DNA from: Azolla caroliniana
Taxonomy: Eukaryota > Polypodiophyta
Direction: 5' to 3'
DNA: 64,000 nt
Assembly: GCA_043228905.1 (NCBI GenBank)
Contig: JBHGNT010000006.1
Coordinates: forward strand, 17,174,001-17,238,000
Under the pieces are notes generated by a model that ran no database searches, was not told the DNA's origin, and was given only the letters and a program-made list of their open reading frames with translations. This document shows, one piece after another, positions 33,199 to 44,956 of this stretch (its first letter is position 1; each line of letters begins with the position of its first letter). Both the position numbers and the translations under genes were made by a program.

Positions 33199-33653
33199 TG
33201 TTACTCGTTCCTTTGGATGAACACCTTCGATAGATCTGCGACTATCGATATTCAAGGGTGTGGTACGTGAAGGCTCGTAACAGAGACGTCGAGAGAGAGA
33301 CAGGGTTCAGAGAGAAAACACTAGCGGGGTCTTGATAGACGTGGCGGCGTTGAACTCATAGGTATGGATCAAAGCACAGACTCATGGAGAAAAATGGGCA
33401 CAAATCAGATCTATTAATATGACAGAAAAAGATTACAGAACACGGCCTATGGCCGGTGACCTTACAAGTTTATCTAGTTACGATGGCCTAAGCTAGTGCT
33501 TCCGCCTATAGTTTTCTTCTCTCCCTCTCTGAGGTACTGTCCTCGTTTAAATAACTTTTCCCCTAATACACAGCCAAGCCATCGGTGGCCCGTGATACTC
33601 GAACTCGGCGTTTGCTAATTTCCTAATTTTACATTTCTGTCCTCTAGACAACA
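33199..33653 (-). repeat. OTA-3 5' LTR
   Basis: It starts TGTTACTCG and ends TAGACAACA on the plus strand. It is highly similar to the left LTR with scattered substitutions, and is followed by CTTTT at 33654-33658. Confidence 0.93.
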
Positions 33654-34640
33654 CTTTTGCTACATAGTTTGGGTTCATCTGGTAACGTCGTTGCGCCACC
33701 AGCTTCGCATCTTTGCTAAGGTTGATCTGGTGTTGGTACAGTTGGGGATCCAATCCTCTCATATCCTCATATGACCTGGCGAACACATCTCGGAATTCTA
33801 TGAGCAATTCAATCATAACCCTTTTCTCTTCCCATGGCAATTCTTTTGCCACGTTCACCGGTTTCAGCGCTCCATCAGTAGCGAGGTCCACTTCTTCTAA
33901 CTAAGAGGCCTTCACTCATTGAGATACCACCATTTCCCGTTCTAACGATTCATGTGCCTGTCACAGTTCCCAGATCGCCTCCCGATCCGGTTCGTCAAAT
34001 ACTTCCTCTGAGTTCACGACATACGGTATGACGGCTTCGGCGACATCTACCTCAAATAACGGTACTATCTTCAGATGTTCATCTAGGTACCAGTCGATTT
34101 CGTCGTTTGCTAATCCATCCAACATGTTTATCCTTTTTGCGTATAGCGGCGTCAGCTCCTTACTGGTACCCGCGCGTGGTTAGGTCGGTACCCACACTTT
34201 CGTCTTTCCTCTTCAGAAGGTAATGACGTTCTTCTGCCAGTTTTGCTTTATATGCGTCGTCATTAGCCATGGTCTCCCTAACAACAGGGGGATAAGCTCC
34301 TTGCACGTTGAGTTGCAGGATTACCGCGAATATCCGGACTGCATATCCACCAATTGTAATCTCCAAGCTCCGAATGAATCTGGTTGGCCGAACCGAACTG
34401 GTATCCGTCATTCGCAGTCAGAAGGGGCATGGTTCCCATTCTCTGATACCAAGGGTGTGGCAGGTTCATTGGTTTATCACGTTTACTACAGAACCTCCAT
34501 CCACAAACTGTTTCAGGTATCTCTTTTCCTTTGATAATCATCGTTATCGTCGGACTACTGGTGTCCACTATTGTCGGTCCTTCCTCCAGGTTGGAGAAGA
34601 ATGTTGGTGCCGGTGCCAGGTTTTGTGATGTTACCACCGA
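33654..34640 (-). pseudogene. OTA-2 protease and start of RT
   Basis: The minus-strand reading shows a DGGS-type protease active site (about 34490-34500) and TDTSSVRPTRFIRSLEITIGG, aligned with MADTRSVRPIGLIRHLDFTLGG of OTA-3. Then comes the acidic spacer, and FRDVFARSYEDMRGLDPQLYQHQI leading to NPNYVAK at the OTA-3 insertion. Frame changes and stops are frequent. It is clearly older than OTA-3. Confidence 0.8.
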
Positions 34641-36591
34641 TTTAAGTCCTTCCGTGAATCAAGGAACTAACTGCAACACGCGTGCCACGTGGGGTCATTG
34701 TCCATGCTCCGTAATGGTTCCTCCAAAGGCTGGATCTATTCCTTCACTTCGGCCACGTTCCGTTCATTTGCTTTTTGTATCCATTTGGTGGCTTGCTTCT
34801 TGATGGCCTCCTGGGTCCCCCACTCGACAGTTTTTCCTTTGGATCATGTTGTGACTTGTTGAACATCCGTCACCTCGGCAATCACCATGTTTATCACTAA
34901 CTACTTCTTAGTGGACTTGATTGGGCACTGGCTACTGTAATGTCCTTCCTTTCACCAGTAGTAGCAATAAACCCTCCGGTTATTACTTGATTCTCCTTTT
35001 TCTATCATTCCCTAGTTAATACCAGAATTCATCTGGTTGGTTTCATCTGGCCTCCTTTGCTCTAGTTGTGGGACTGGGACCGTTATTCTTGTATCTGGCT
35101 CCCGTTGGTACTCTCTGGCCGGTTCCCAACATTCTTCTCGGTGATACTTTCCCTTACGGTTGTGGCGGCGGAGGTTCCGGTGCCCTTGGCGTTCCGGGTA
35201 CCGTCTATCCTGATCTAGGTACCCCTGTCGTTCCGGGTACCTTTCGCCGTCTCTCCTTCAATCATAATCTAGGGAGTAGTCGCAATCGTAACGGTCTTGA
35301 TTGTAGTCTTCCCCTCGCCGGTAGTTGTGGTCTCGGTCGTAATCCTCTCGTCTTTTGTCGTTATACCGGTCCCTTCATTTCGGTTGATATCATTCTTCCC
35401 TCTAGAATCGTTCCTCTTCCGGTTGTTGCTCGCTCTGGGGCTCAATATGTCAGACCGGTGCTGCTTGCCGATTGAATAGGTTGTACTCACACAGGTCCAT
35501 GGTGTGTGACTGGGAATGGCACATCATGCACTGTGTCCGCATCGTACATTCTAATGTAGAGAGACCGGGGTTGAAGCACATTGTACATTGGTCTGCCTGT
35601 CAAAACCGTAACTCCTCTTCTCTAGGTAGCGCTCATTGTAGAGCTCCCATCGCCATGTGATTGCTATTCTGGGCCCTATCCATTTCTAGCACCCGGTCGA
35701 CAACTTCATCAATGGTGTTGGTTCGGAAGTCGAATACTGACAGCGTCGTTCATAGCGGCTCCCGGAGTGTGGCCAGAAAGACCACTTTTGCCTCGTCTTC
35801 CGAAGGTGCCCTTTTCAGCTCAATGTGTAGTGTCTGGAAACAGATAACGAATTGCAGGACCGTTTCATTCGGCTCCTGATAGACCGTATAGAATTGGCCG
35901 ACTAGCTCTCTTTGCTCCACCTATCGGTCGGTGGAACAATCGCAAGAATTTATCCTGCAAGGCTTTGAATGTGGCCAACCTCCCGAGGAGGTACTTTTTG
36001 TGCCACCTTGCTGTTGGTCCCTCCAATGTCATTCCAAATTCCATGATCTTTGAGCGTTCGATCTCTGCTTCTGTCAACCGTTGCGAGACATGGTTCGCTT
36101 CCCATGTCTACATGAAAGCATATACGTGCGCCTCTGTGTCCAGTTCGTCCTGGTACTTCGGGTATGGGTATGGCATGCTATCGTCGTCGAAGGGTAGTAC
36201 TGAGACTGGTGTTGGTGTTTGATTCTCTTCTTTCTCCGACTTCCAGTTCGGTGTTGGCGTTGATACGCAATCAATCTTTTTCTCGTATTGTTGGCCCGGT
36301 GGTGGTGTTGATACACACTCAGCCATTTTCTCTGATCGTTGGTCTTGGTTTGTCTTGTGGCCCGGCAGTGTGGGTAATGTTGTTCTACTTCTGCTGTCAG
36401 TGTGTGCTCCGAAATCTCTTCCTCCGGATTGTCCGAGGTATCGTGATTGCTTCAATAATTTGACTTCATGTTGTGCTCGTTATCTGATTCTAACTCAAAG
36501 TTGGAAAAGGCTTCCGATTCTCTGGCGCCTGCGGCAAGGGTTTGCATTATCGATTCTGCCTTGCCGTAAATTGCTCAGGCTACAGCCTATT
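34641..36591 (-). pseudogene. OTA-2 gag
   Basis: The minus-strand reading carries SMPYPYPKYQDELDTEAHVYAFM and a capsid segment (EAEIERSKIMEFGMTLEGPTARW) that align with OTA-3 gag. Two knuckle remnants lie near 35500-35590 (C..C...C and CMMCHSQSHTMDLC). A third, with Trp replacing one Cys and a stop inside, lies near 34930-34970. An Arg/Asp-rich stretch lies between them. The 5' end and LTR are lost at 36591. Confidence 0.75.
36587..36591. repeat. Copia-3 target-site duplication, left (CTATT)
   Basis: It matches CTGTT at 48330-48334 with one difference. The right copy overlaps the first four bases of the Copia-4 LTR. Confidence 0.75.
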
Positions 36592-36990
36592 TGTTGAGAG
36601 ACAAGCTCAACATTCGTGCGTAATACGATGCGTAACCCAATGCGTAGACTGGGTGTGTAAATCAGTATGCACAACCTGGCCGTATTGGTGTGTAAACCGA
36701 AAGGCCGTTATAGAGATATTCCTCGTAAGCAATAATTTTGGGAGTGAGTGTCGAGGCTCATTTATGAGCAGTCAAGTACTGTCAGTACTTATGTCAGCCC
36801 GATTGTCAAGGCTTGTATAAAAGGTGCTCCTCAGCACGATGTAGGTACAGACTAAGTAATATTTTGAATTGAGTTTTTGTGTGTTCTCTCTCTCTGTCTC
36901 TCCCGTGTATTGTGTATATTCAAGCTCTCCATTAAACCTACGTATTTTTTGTGTTCGGTTTTCTATTGCTTCCGCACATAATCTTTTTCA
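36592..36990 (+). repeat. Copia-3 5' LTR
   Basis: It starts TGTTGAGAGACAAGC and ends ATCTTTTTCA. A TATAAAA box lies at 36816-36822, followed by a CT-rich leader. Confidence 0.95.
36816..36822 (+). promoter_or_regulatory. TATA box of Copia-3 5' LTR
   Basis: TATAAAA in a GTATAAAAGGTGCTC context is conserved in the 3' LTR at 48154-48160 and fits a U3 core promoter. Confidence 0.75.
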
Positions 36991-37002
36991 TGGTATCAGA
37001 GC
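36991..37002 (+). promoter_or_regulatory. Copia-3 primer-binding site
   Basis: TGGTATCAGAGC immediately follows the LTR. It is the standard plant copia site for initiator Met-tRNA. Confidence 0.95.
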
Positions 37003-37074
37003 GCGAGGGTTGAGAACCTCTGCAGCCGACATATCTTGAAAAGAAAACTAACCAAGAAGAACAAGAAAAACAAA

Positions 37075-38060
37075 ATGGATAGAGGCATGGCTACCTCGCT
37101 TCCTACCGAGAAGCTCGACAGAAACAACAACGCGTCTTGGTCCTACAAGATGCACCAATACCTGCTCGGGCACGGTTACTGGAGCTATGTCAACGGAGCA
37201 AATGACACAGCACCCGAATAGACACACAGAGATTTCCCGGTGTGGGAACAGTCGGCAATCAGAGTACTATACTGCTTCGCGTCTTGTGTGGGTGAATAAC
37301 TTCTGAGCTATATTCGGGATGCGAAAACGCCAAAAGATGCTTGGGGAAATCTGAAGAAGATTTTCGCCGCAAGCACTACAGCCAGGAAGCTTCAACTCCG
37401 ATAGGAGCTGAGCAACCTACGACAACGCGACTTGTCGGTGGCAGACTACACCTCCAAAATCAAGGACATTTGCGACTCTCTGGCCTCCATCGATGTGAAT
37501 ATCGAAGAAGCCGATATGGTGCAAATCTGTCTCGGAGGTTTGACGTCAAGGTTCCGAGCGTTCCGAACTGTTGTGTGTACACTGGAGAATACGCCGTCAT
37601 TTTTCGACTTACAGTCGATGCTCCTTATAGAGAACCACGAGGGTGCATCAACGAGCACGCATGCCGACAGCAAGATGTTGTACACGGAGGGAGATAGGCC
37701 CCGTGGTCGTGGCAAACGAGGCGAGTCGGTGCGCAATGGAGGCGGCCGATGGGATCAAGGAACAAGGCATTGAAGCGATGCCGACAGAATTCCGGACTCT
37801 TCGGAAACAGGGGGGAGTCGAGGCGACGAGAACCGGCAAGGGAAATCCGTCGCGGAATGCTGGTATTGTGGCAAGAAAGGCCATAGGGAGAACGAGTGCT
37901 GAAAAAGCGCACCGATTCGGAGAGAACCGGATCCGTATCAAGTCCCAGACAGACCGACAAAGGAAATCGACAGTGATCGCACTACACCGAAGGATCCGGA
38001 AAAGCCGGAAAAGGGTGAGTCTTCGTGACGAGACACGAAGAAAACTCGATGAAGAAGATC
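37075..38060 (+). pseudogene. Copia-3 gag
   Basis: The ATG at 37075 opens MDRGMATSLPTEKLDRN and WSYKMHQYLLGHGYW, typical of copia gag. Blocks ARKLQLR, VADYTSKIKDICDSLASI and DMVQICLGGL follow. A zinc knuckle CWYCGKKGHRENEC lies at 37858-37899. Stops occur near 37219, 37298 and 37402, and frame changes near 37770 and 37900-38000. Copia-5 gag preserves the same knuckle. Confidence 0.87.
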
Positions 38061-39164
38061 ACCCCGAAGTCGGATGAGGTGTGGTATGTCGACTACGGCG
38101 CGTCAAACCACATGAAGTGCCACAAGGAGTGGTTCTCGTACCTGGAAAAACCGATGCAACCGAGAGTAGTCGCAACCGGAGATGACTCTCCGCATCCAAT
38201 CGCGAATGTCGGTGAAGTTCCCTTGAGCCGTGCCGAGCAAAAAGGGAAACTCATGAACGTGTTACACGTTCCAACAATCACAAAGAACTTGGTGTTGGTC
38301 AGACAGATCGTCAACCAGGGGATGCAGGTTCGGTTCATGCATCTCGGGTGCTTCATTGAGGAAGAAAGCCGAGTTATTGCACAAGGGCGAAGAGATGGGA
38401 GGATGTTTATCCTCGACTCTAGTGATGGTGGCACCGCAATGTTCACGAAAGGACAAAAAGTAGAGTCGGATATCGACTTATGGCACAATCGGATAGGCCA
38501 CGTCAACTATCAACGGCTTCAGAACTTACAATCGAAACAGGTGGTGTTCGGATGGCCCAAATTAAGTGGCCGGAAGGCACAAATTTGTGAACCTTGCCAG
38601 CTAGGGAAGCAACACCAACTTCCTTTCCCCAACAAGCGTAACCGAAGCAGGAACAAGATCTACTTGATACATTCCGATGTATGGGGACGGGCACAGAATG
38701 TTAGTCTTGGCAGAAGTCAATATTTTGTCTCCTTCATTGACGACTATACGCGGCACACGTGGATCTACCTCATTAAGAAGAAGAGTGAAGTCTTCGACTA
38801 TTTTCGGGACCTCAAGAATTTCGTCGAAAGGGAAACAGGAAGACAGATCAAGTGCTTGCGGTTGGATGGTGGAAAAGAGTACTTTTCCTGTCAATTCAAC
38901 GGGTATCTGCAACAGATGGGAATTCGGAGCGAATTCAATTGCAAATATACACCGGAGAAAAACAGCGTGGCCGAAAGGAAAAATCGGTCGGTTGTGGAAG
39001 TAGTGCAGGCAATGCTAGAAGAGATGAGCTTGCCCAAGTTCTATTGGGTCGAGGCAGTACAAACCGCAGTATACATCCAGAATCGGATCGGAGAAAAAGT
39101 GTCGGCGCATGAGCTATACTTCGGAACGAAGCCGAATCTGCGACACTTAAAGAGTTTTCGGTAG
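38025..39164 (+). pseudogene. Copia-3 protease and integrase
   Basis: A 379-codon frame. The protease motif reads EVWYVDYGASNHM, so the active-site D-S-G is D-Y-G here; Copia-5 keeps DSGA. The integrase zinc region shows DLWHNRIGH and CEPCQLGKQ. The catalytic residues appear as HSDVWG (D), LRLDGGKEY (D) and NSVAERKN (E). Conserved ends PKFYWVEAVQTAVYIQNR and LYFGTKPNLRHLK follow. A one-base frameshift at about 39164 separates it from the C-terminal KKCILVGY part. Confidence 0.88.
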
Positions 39165-41358
39165 CATTGCATATGTGCATGTACCGAAGGAGAAACGAAA
39201 GAAGTTGGATGCGAAAGCCAAGAAGTGTATCTTGGTCGGCTATTTGGACAAGCAAAAGGGTTATAAGTGTTATAACCCTCGCACCAAACAAGCGTGTGTG
39301 AGCCGCGACGTTGTGTTTGACGAGTCTGCGTCCTGGTACTTGCCTCCGACTCTGGACCTCACCTTCAATCCGAGTTCTGACGATGAGATTATCGAGGCCG
39401 AGATGCCTCGGGATGAGACTGAAATCGGGACCCGCAAAGAGAGTCTGATTTCGTTTTGGTTAAGCGGACCGAATGGACGACTGAGTCGATTCGACCAATC
39501 CGATGAAGAGCCGGCGAGTAGTGGAGACTCTCTCGTGCATTTCCCACGCAGGAAGCCGAGGAGATGGCTTACGCGCAAGGAAAAAGGGAAAAAAAATTGT
39601 CGGATTACGGCTCGGATAAGAACGAGTCGAATCAACGCGAGTCCAACTCCGAGGGAAGTGATGACGGGTCATCGAGAGCGAAGTCCGTGTCGGCTAAGAT
39701 AGCCTCAACATCGGCTAATGAGCAATTGCGCCGATCTAAATGCCAGAAGAACCCTATTCTATAGTTCAGATACAATGAGTACATGGCGCATCACTATGCG
39801 TACATGACCCGTGTAGCGGAAGTGCGTGAGCCGGAGAGCTATGCAGAAGCGGCGAAGGAAGCAAATTGGCGCACCACAATGGAGGAAGAGATCCGCGCAT
39901 TAACGGAGAATGAAATCTGGGACCTAGTTGACGCACCGAAAGGTGTGAAGCCGATCGGATTTAGGTGGGTGTACAAAGTCAAGTACAACATTGACGGCTT
40001 GATAAACCGATACAAGGCCCAGTTAGTAGCGAAAGGCTACGCGTAGAAGCATGGCGTGGACTATGACGAGACCTTCGCACCTGTCGTGAAGATGACTATA
40101 GTGCGATTCCTGCTAGCCATAGCCGTCGCAAAGGGGTGGCACTTACATCAGATGGATGTAAAGAATGTGTTCCTGCAAGGTGAGCTTGAGGAACAGGTGT
40201 ACATGATACAGCCCCCCGGATTTCACTCCGGAATGAATACTTCGGCGGTGTGCCGACTGAAGAAGTCCCTTTATGGACTAAAGCAAGCCCCGCGTGCCTG
40301 GAACGCGAAGATCACGTAATGATTGCGTCGGTTGGGCTTAGTGACGTCAAAATCGGACTCCTCACTGTTCATCGGAAAAGGTCGACTCGGGCCGGTTAGC
40401 ATCTTACTTTATGTTGATGACTTGGTCATCACCAATGCCGACCTAGGTGAGATTGACCGTGTGAAGCTTCAGCTTGCGGCATCATTCGACATGAAGGACC
40501 TAGGGGACTTTCATTACTTCCTCGGGACCGAAGTGATCCACACCCCCGAAGGGATACTAATCAGCCAACAGCATTACACATTGAGTATGCTCTTCAAATT
40601 CGGGATGTCCGACTGTAAGTCCGTCTCAACTCCTCTGGATAGAACCGTCAAGCTTCGCCCCGATTCCGGAAAGGTATGCGACCCGAAGAGGTTCCGATAG
40701 ATAGTCGGAAGCCTTATATACTTGACCATCACCCGACCAGATCTCAGCTACCCGGTCGTGCTGATTACTCAGTTCATGACGCGACCGACCAAGGAGCACC
40801 TTCAATGCGCACAATACATACTCCGATACGTCAGTGGCACTAAGGACCAGGGGTTACTATATCGGACAGATACTGCCGCGCAGTTGGTTGGTTACACCGA
40901 TGCTGATTGGGCTGAAAACGCCGGCGATCGCCGATCCATGTCCGGTTTCGCGTTCTCTCTTGGGAGTGCCGCGATCGCATGGAGTAGCAAGAAGCAGTCG
41001 ATAGTTGCGTTGTTGAACACCAAAGCCGAGTATAGAGGAGCGGTTGTCGCGACATGCGAAGCCATATGGTTGAAGCGGCTACTTAAGGATCTGCAGGTGG
41101 AGGTATCCGATCCAACGACAATCTACTGCGACAACCTCGTAGCATCCAGCTAGCTAAGAACCTCGTCTTCCACGCCTGGACTAAGCACATTGAGGTGCAC
41201 TACCATTTTGTCCGTGAGCGTGTCCTCTCAGGTGAAGTCGAACTTCAGTATGTTCCGACGGATCGGCAGAACGCCGACATCTTCACCAAGCCTCTTGGTC
41301 TGGACAAGTTACGGCAATTCTCGGGTGTGCTTGGGTTGCGTTACCTCGACGTGCCGAA

Positions 41359-41370
41359 CTTGAGGGGGAG
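41359..41370 (+). promoter_or_regulatory. Copia-3 internal copy of the PPT
   Basis: An exact CTTGAGGGGGAG, identical to the terminal tract at 47918-47929. Confidence 0.7.
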
Positions 41371-41785
41371 AGACGTCCATGATGACCACAGAAGGGAGCA
41401 GGAAAGGAGCGGAAAAGACCGTGACACCGAGTCGGATGACAAATTCGATTTCGGATCGGCTAAAGAAGCCGACGGTGGATCCGCGGAAGACTCCGAAAGT
41501 AGACATAAAGGGAGCGGTCAAAAGAAAGAGCTGAAGCCAACCAAGCGTGCGGGAGACGAAGCCATCAAGGGAGAGAATACCGAAGACGAGTTGGAGACAG
41601 CCAACTCGGACAAGGGTGAAAACTGATTGGAGGAAGCCGAGTCGGTTTGGATGTTTGATTCTGATACGCTGAATCAACCAAGGGCCAAGCGGAATAGAAG
41701 GCAGCAGAAGAGGCGCCAACACCGCAATAGCAAGGAAGCTGAGAAAGGTTGTGTGAGCAGACCAGCCGACCGGAAGGGTCGAGGC

Positions 41786-41789
41786 GCGC
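41786..41789. repeat. Gypsy-3 target-site duplication, left (GCGC)
   Basis: GCGC recurs at 47822-47825. Joining across it restores the tail reading GARNRIG-like sequence seen in Copia-2 (...GAGGCGCGCGGAATC...). A 4-base duplication is unusual for Ty3/gypsy. Confidence 0.75.
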
Positions 41790-42480
41790 TATCACGTTGT
41801 TACGCGCGTGCATGGAGAACGAGGCGGGACCACCGGGGTCTTGGACCAAGAAATAGCTGAGAAGGAGGAGAACGGAAAGGCGACAGACGCACTTGCACAC
41901 GCGCAGACACGGGAGCACACAAGAATCACAATCCAACAACACAGCAAAACGAGACGACTAGAAGTCCGAGTATATGAACATGTATGTATGTAAATATATA
42001 TATATATCAAGACGGTTACAACTAACAGACCGGCAAGGCGAACACCGAAGCATGTTCACTCACACACAGAAGAGCGAGATGGAGACTCTATCGGAAGCAC
42101 ACGGGCGTTCCACGGAGTAGAGTCAGCCTCCTGAAAACCTACGCAAAATGGCTATGGAGAGTGGCAGAGGAGAAGGGCTCGGTCCCAGTCTGGCAGCACT
42201 TCGTCCTCTCTAACCCGCGATATCCTTCCCATTCCTCTCCCTCTCTTTTATAGCCCAAGGAGGGAGGCCGTTATCATCCGTTACATCACATTAATTCTCT
42301 GTCCTTTCGGACAAAGATACACCTCGATTCTCTTCCTATTGAATGCGTGCTACCTAGGATTTCACCTCATCCGACTTGTACCTACCTACTTACCATACAA
42401 CGAAAAGTGTGCTCGCGTGCAAGGGCCGGTTTACACACGCTAAACTCGGTTTCCGCCTAGGGACGGTTTTCTTCACAACA
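41790..42480 (-). repeat. Gypsy-3 3' LTR
   Basis: The plus strand starts TATCACGTTG (the other LTR starts TGTCGCGTTG) and ends TTCACAACA. A TATAAAA box lies on the element strand at about 42246-42252. A short (TA)n lies at about 41995-42008. Confidence 0.92.
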
Positions 42481-42495
42481 TCCGCCCCCACCTAA
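42481..42495 (-). promoter_or_regulatory. Gypsy-3 polypurine tract
   Basis: AGGTGGGGGCGGA on the element strand abuts the 3' LTR, as in Gypsy-1. Confidence 0.88.
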
Positions 42496-42555
42496 CCGCA
42501 CATCCACCGGTAGGTGCCAAAATTGGGCTCTTGCTGGAGAAAACCAGTCCATGCC

Positions 42556-43922
42556 TTACTCCTCGTCTTCTGAATCGTCATCCGCCTCGGACCGCCCGTC
42601 GTCGTCGTCCATGCTTTCCAGATCCGGCTCGCACTCATGTCGTTTCTTAAACGCTTTGACCCTCGTCCCCGCTACCGGTATTGCCATCCTCGTACCGTCG
42701 AGCTCCGCAAGATGGTAGGTCCCGTTGTCGTTGGCGCCTGTCACCACATAAGGCCCGAACCACCTCCTTGCAAACTTCTGTGTTGCCCTGTGCTAGTTGT
42801 CGAGGCTGTTGTCATACACTAGGACCCAGTCGCCTTCCTCAATTTTCTTCGGTCGCAATCGGTGAGTCCGGTCAAACCGCCCTTTGTTCTTCAACCTTGC
42901 CAACCGAAGCTTCTCCGCGGCTCGTTCCACGTCCTCCAGCCTTCGCTCGAGCTGTCGAATCCGTGCCGCTAGCAGCTCCTCCCGACTCATCCATCTCTCC
43001 AGTCCATCGTGGCCCATGAGGAGATGGTTCGCTCTGTTGGCATGATCGGCCTCTGTCCGTACATAAGCTCTGCCAGCATGAACCCGGTTACCGAACTGTG
43101 CGTAGTTCGGTCCGCCCACAAGGCATAAGGTAGCAGTCGCGGCCAGTTCTCGACTTGGCCTTCACACGCCCGTACTAGCGCTTTGACGATCGGCCCGTGT
43201 CCGCGCTCCACCTTCCCGTTAGCCTCCGGATTGTATGCTATGGTAAGCGAGAGTTTGACCCCTAGTCGGTCAAACAGCTCTTCAGCCTCTTGCGCGTCCA
43301 ACTCTCCGCGGTCAGCCACGATCTTGCCATAAGCCGCTTTACGGAGACCTAGTGCTACCGTAAGCGCCTCCTTTAGTCTCCGGACCGACTTTATGTGCTC
43401 CGTCCTCCACTCGAACCTACGCCCTTTCTTCAATAGCCCGTAGAGCGGCTCCGCAACATGTGCGTAGTGCGGAATCCAGATGTGGTAGAACGCGCACGCC
43501 CCCAAGAATCTGCGGACCTCCGTAACCGACCCGCAGTCGACCTTCATCGCGGAGATGGCTTCTACCTTTGCCGGAGACGGTTTCCTACCGTAAGTCCCGC
43601 ACAGGTGTCCGACCACCAAGATCTCTGACTGCCCGAACGCCGATTTTTCTCCGGAGAAGGTGAGTCGTGCGCTCTCGAGCCTCTGCAGCACCTTCTCGCA
43701 ATCGTTGATGTGGTTCACGACGAACCTCCAGCATCCGTCCGGCCCAACAGTCTCGTCCGCATCTTCCACCAGACACCCCTTTATCGGGATGTCGTCCAAG
43801 AATGGCATGGTGATATCCGGGATGCAATCCCTCAGCACCTTGTTCATTGTGTTCACCATATGCGCCACCAAATTCATCCCACCTTGTGGTAGGGTACACA
43901 TCCGTACTAGACCGAGAGGAGT
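42556..43922 (-). pseudogene. Gypsy-3 RT second half fused to integrase end
   Basis: One frame from 43901 to 42987 reads MCTLPQGG, the catalytic FLDD (43791-43802), SGEKSAFGQ and PLYGLLKKGRRFEW. It then jumps from GLRKAAYG straight to KIVADRGELD, the integrase second-Asp block, skipping all of RNase H, the zinc region and the first Asp. The rest shows NGKVERGHGP (Glu) and ALWADRTTHS. A frame change near 42990 leads to EEGDWVLVYDN and, with a stop near 42794, the acidic end at 42556. The join keeps the frame; a shared GGCAAGA-like microhomology sits at the breakpoint. Confidence 0.88.
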
Positions 43923-44831
43923 TCACATCGTCGTGATATCCTTGCTCTCCACGGCTAGCTGGAACTGGTCGTACCCTGAGTACAGATCACCGACAGAGTA
44001 AATCGACCTTCCGGCGAAGGCCCCCGCGAACTCGTCTATGGTCGGACCGATTCCTGCGTTCCGAATGGTCACCTTGTTGACCGGTTGCAAGTCTTGAATA
44101 AAACGTAACGTGCCATTCTTCTTTGGCACGGTAAACCACCGATTCGAGTATGGGGCATTCGACGGTTCGAGGATGCCCATCTCGACCTTCTGTTTCAACA
44201 GCTCCATCAGCTTCGGGATGTGAGCTCTGGGTACCGGAATCGGTTTGAGGTTCCACGGCACATGCGGTACCGTGAAGATCACCATCGGTTCCACAACTGT
44301 CGGGTTTACACACCCGATCTCCTCCGGTGAGAATGCGAAAGCCTTCCCGTTCCTCCCGAGCATTCTCCGAAAGCGGTCCTCTTCTGCCGGCAGTAGAAAG
44401 TCACCCCCACCGATCTTGAGCTCTCGTAGCGTTATATCGGTGAACGTGTGTCCTATGCTGGCCGGATCTCGCAAACTTGGGTCCGACGCATGCCCCTTTA
44501 CTCGTAACTCGCTACCCTCCGGCAAGGGTGCCTCTACTGACCTCACCTTCCGATCCATAGTCTTGTACTTTATGTTCACCCGGGCCGTCTGATCCCACTC
44601 GAGCCCGTTACAGAAGTCGGCAATGACTTCGTACATCCCTTCCAAACATACCGGAATCGTCCGGTCCTTTTTAAGGCCTCCTCCGACCACCTCTCGTAAC
44701 TGTCCCAAGGTGTCGTCGAAAGAGACCACCTCCACGGCTCCGTTGATTTCCTCTCCAGGGCCGAGGACTCCACATGCCCGAAGTCGCTCCTCCGTCCTCT
44801 TCTTCTCCCGGCCAACGACGCCGACAATCAT
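43923..44831 (-). pseudogene. Gypsy-3 spacer and RT first half
   Basis: The open frame carries the family spacer (NIKYKTMDRKV, SDPSLRDPASIGH, KAFAFSPEEIG). RT follows with PHVPWNLKPIPVPRAHIPKL, MGILEPSNAPYSNRWF, RFIQDLQPVNKVTIRNAG and YDQFQLAVESKDITTM. It stops at TGA 43923-43925, where Gypsy-1 has an Arg codon (ATG CGG ACT). This nonsense change alone separates it from the next frame. Confidence 0.9.
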
Positions 44832-44956
44832 ACAACCCCCTCTATCGGAGAACCAAAATTTCCTACCTATAGTACAGGTCTTCTTCCCTACTGTACATTT
44901 GTGGGGTTTTTCCGGGGTGTCCGGACTATCGCGGCCCCACGCCTTGATAGCCCTCT

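Larger units (their letters stand above)
23815..33653 (-). mobile_element. OTA-3: Athila/Tat-like gypsy element with ORF3
   Basis: At 9.8 kb, with two LTRs of 456 and 455 bases and a perfect TSD, this is the fullest copy of its family here. The minus-strand order is 5' LTR, primer site, gag with three zinc knuckles, protease-RT-RNase H, integrase, ORF3, 3' LTR. RT motifs (SFLDGFSGYNQI, EKTAFVTEWG) place it near the Athila/Tat plant gypsy branch, as does the presence of an extra ORF after integrase. Stops, one frameshift and an RT deletion show that it is inactive. Confidence 0.92.
23741..36591 (-). mobile_element. OTA-2: Athila/Tat-like gypsy remnant
   Basis: The parts are 23741-23814 and 33654-36591. 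Read on the minus strand it holds gag, protease and the first part of RT. It is related to OTA-3 but clearly diverged. It lost its 3' half left of 23741 and its 5' end right of 36591, where Copia-4 and Copia-3 begin. Removing OTA-3 and one CTTTT copy rejoins NPNYVAK to VKEEIDKLL in frame, so OTA-3 inserted into the RT of this element. Confidence 0.8.
39175..41789 (+). pseudogene. Copia-3 integrase end, RT, RNase H and tail
   Basis: It starts with HVPKEKRKKLDAKAKKCILVGY and an acidic linker. A frame change lies near 39590. RT follows ([44 protein letters not shown]) with the catalytic YVDD at 40410-40421. RNase H runs from GYTDADWAENAGDR through LLNTKAEYRGAV and YCDN, then frameshifts near 41145 and continues HFVRERVLSG to DIFTKPLGL. 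The internal PPT (41359-41370) marks the usual end of RNase H. A charged tail continues, with TGA near 41624, until Gypsy-3 cuts it at 41790. The final part lies at 47826-47917. Stops occur at about 40045, 40318 and 40699. Confidence 0.88.
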
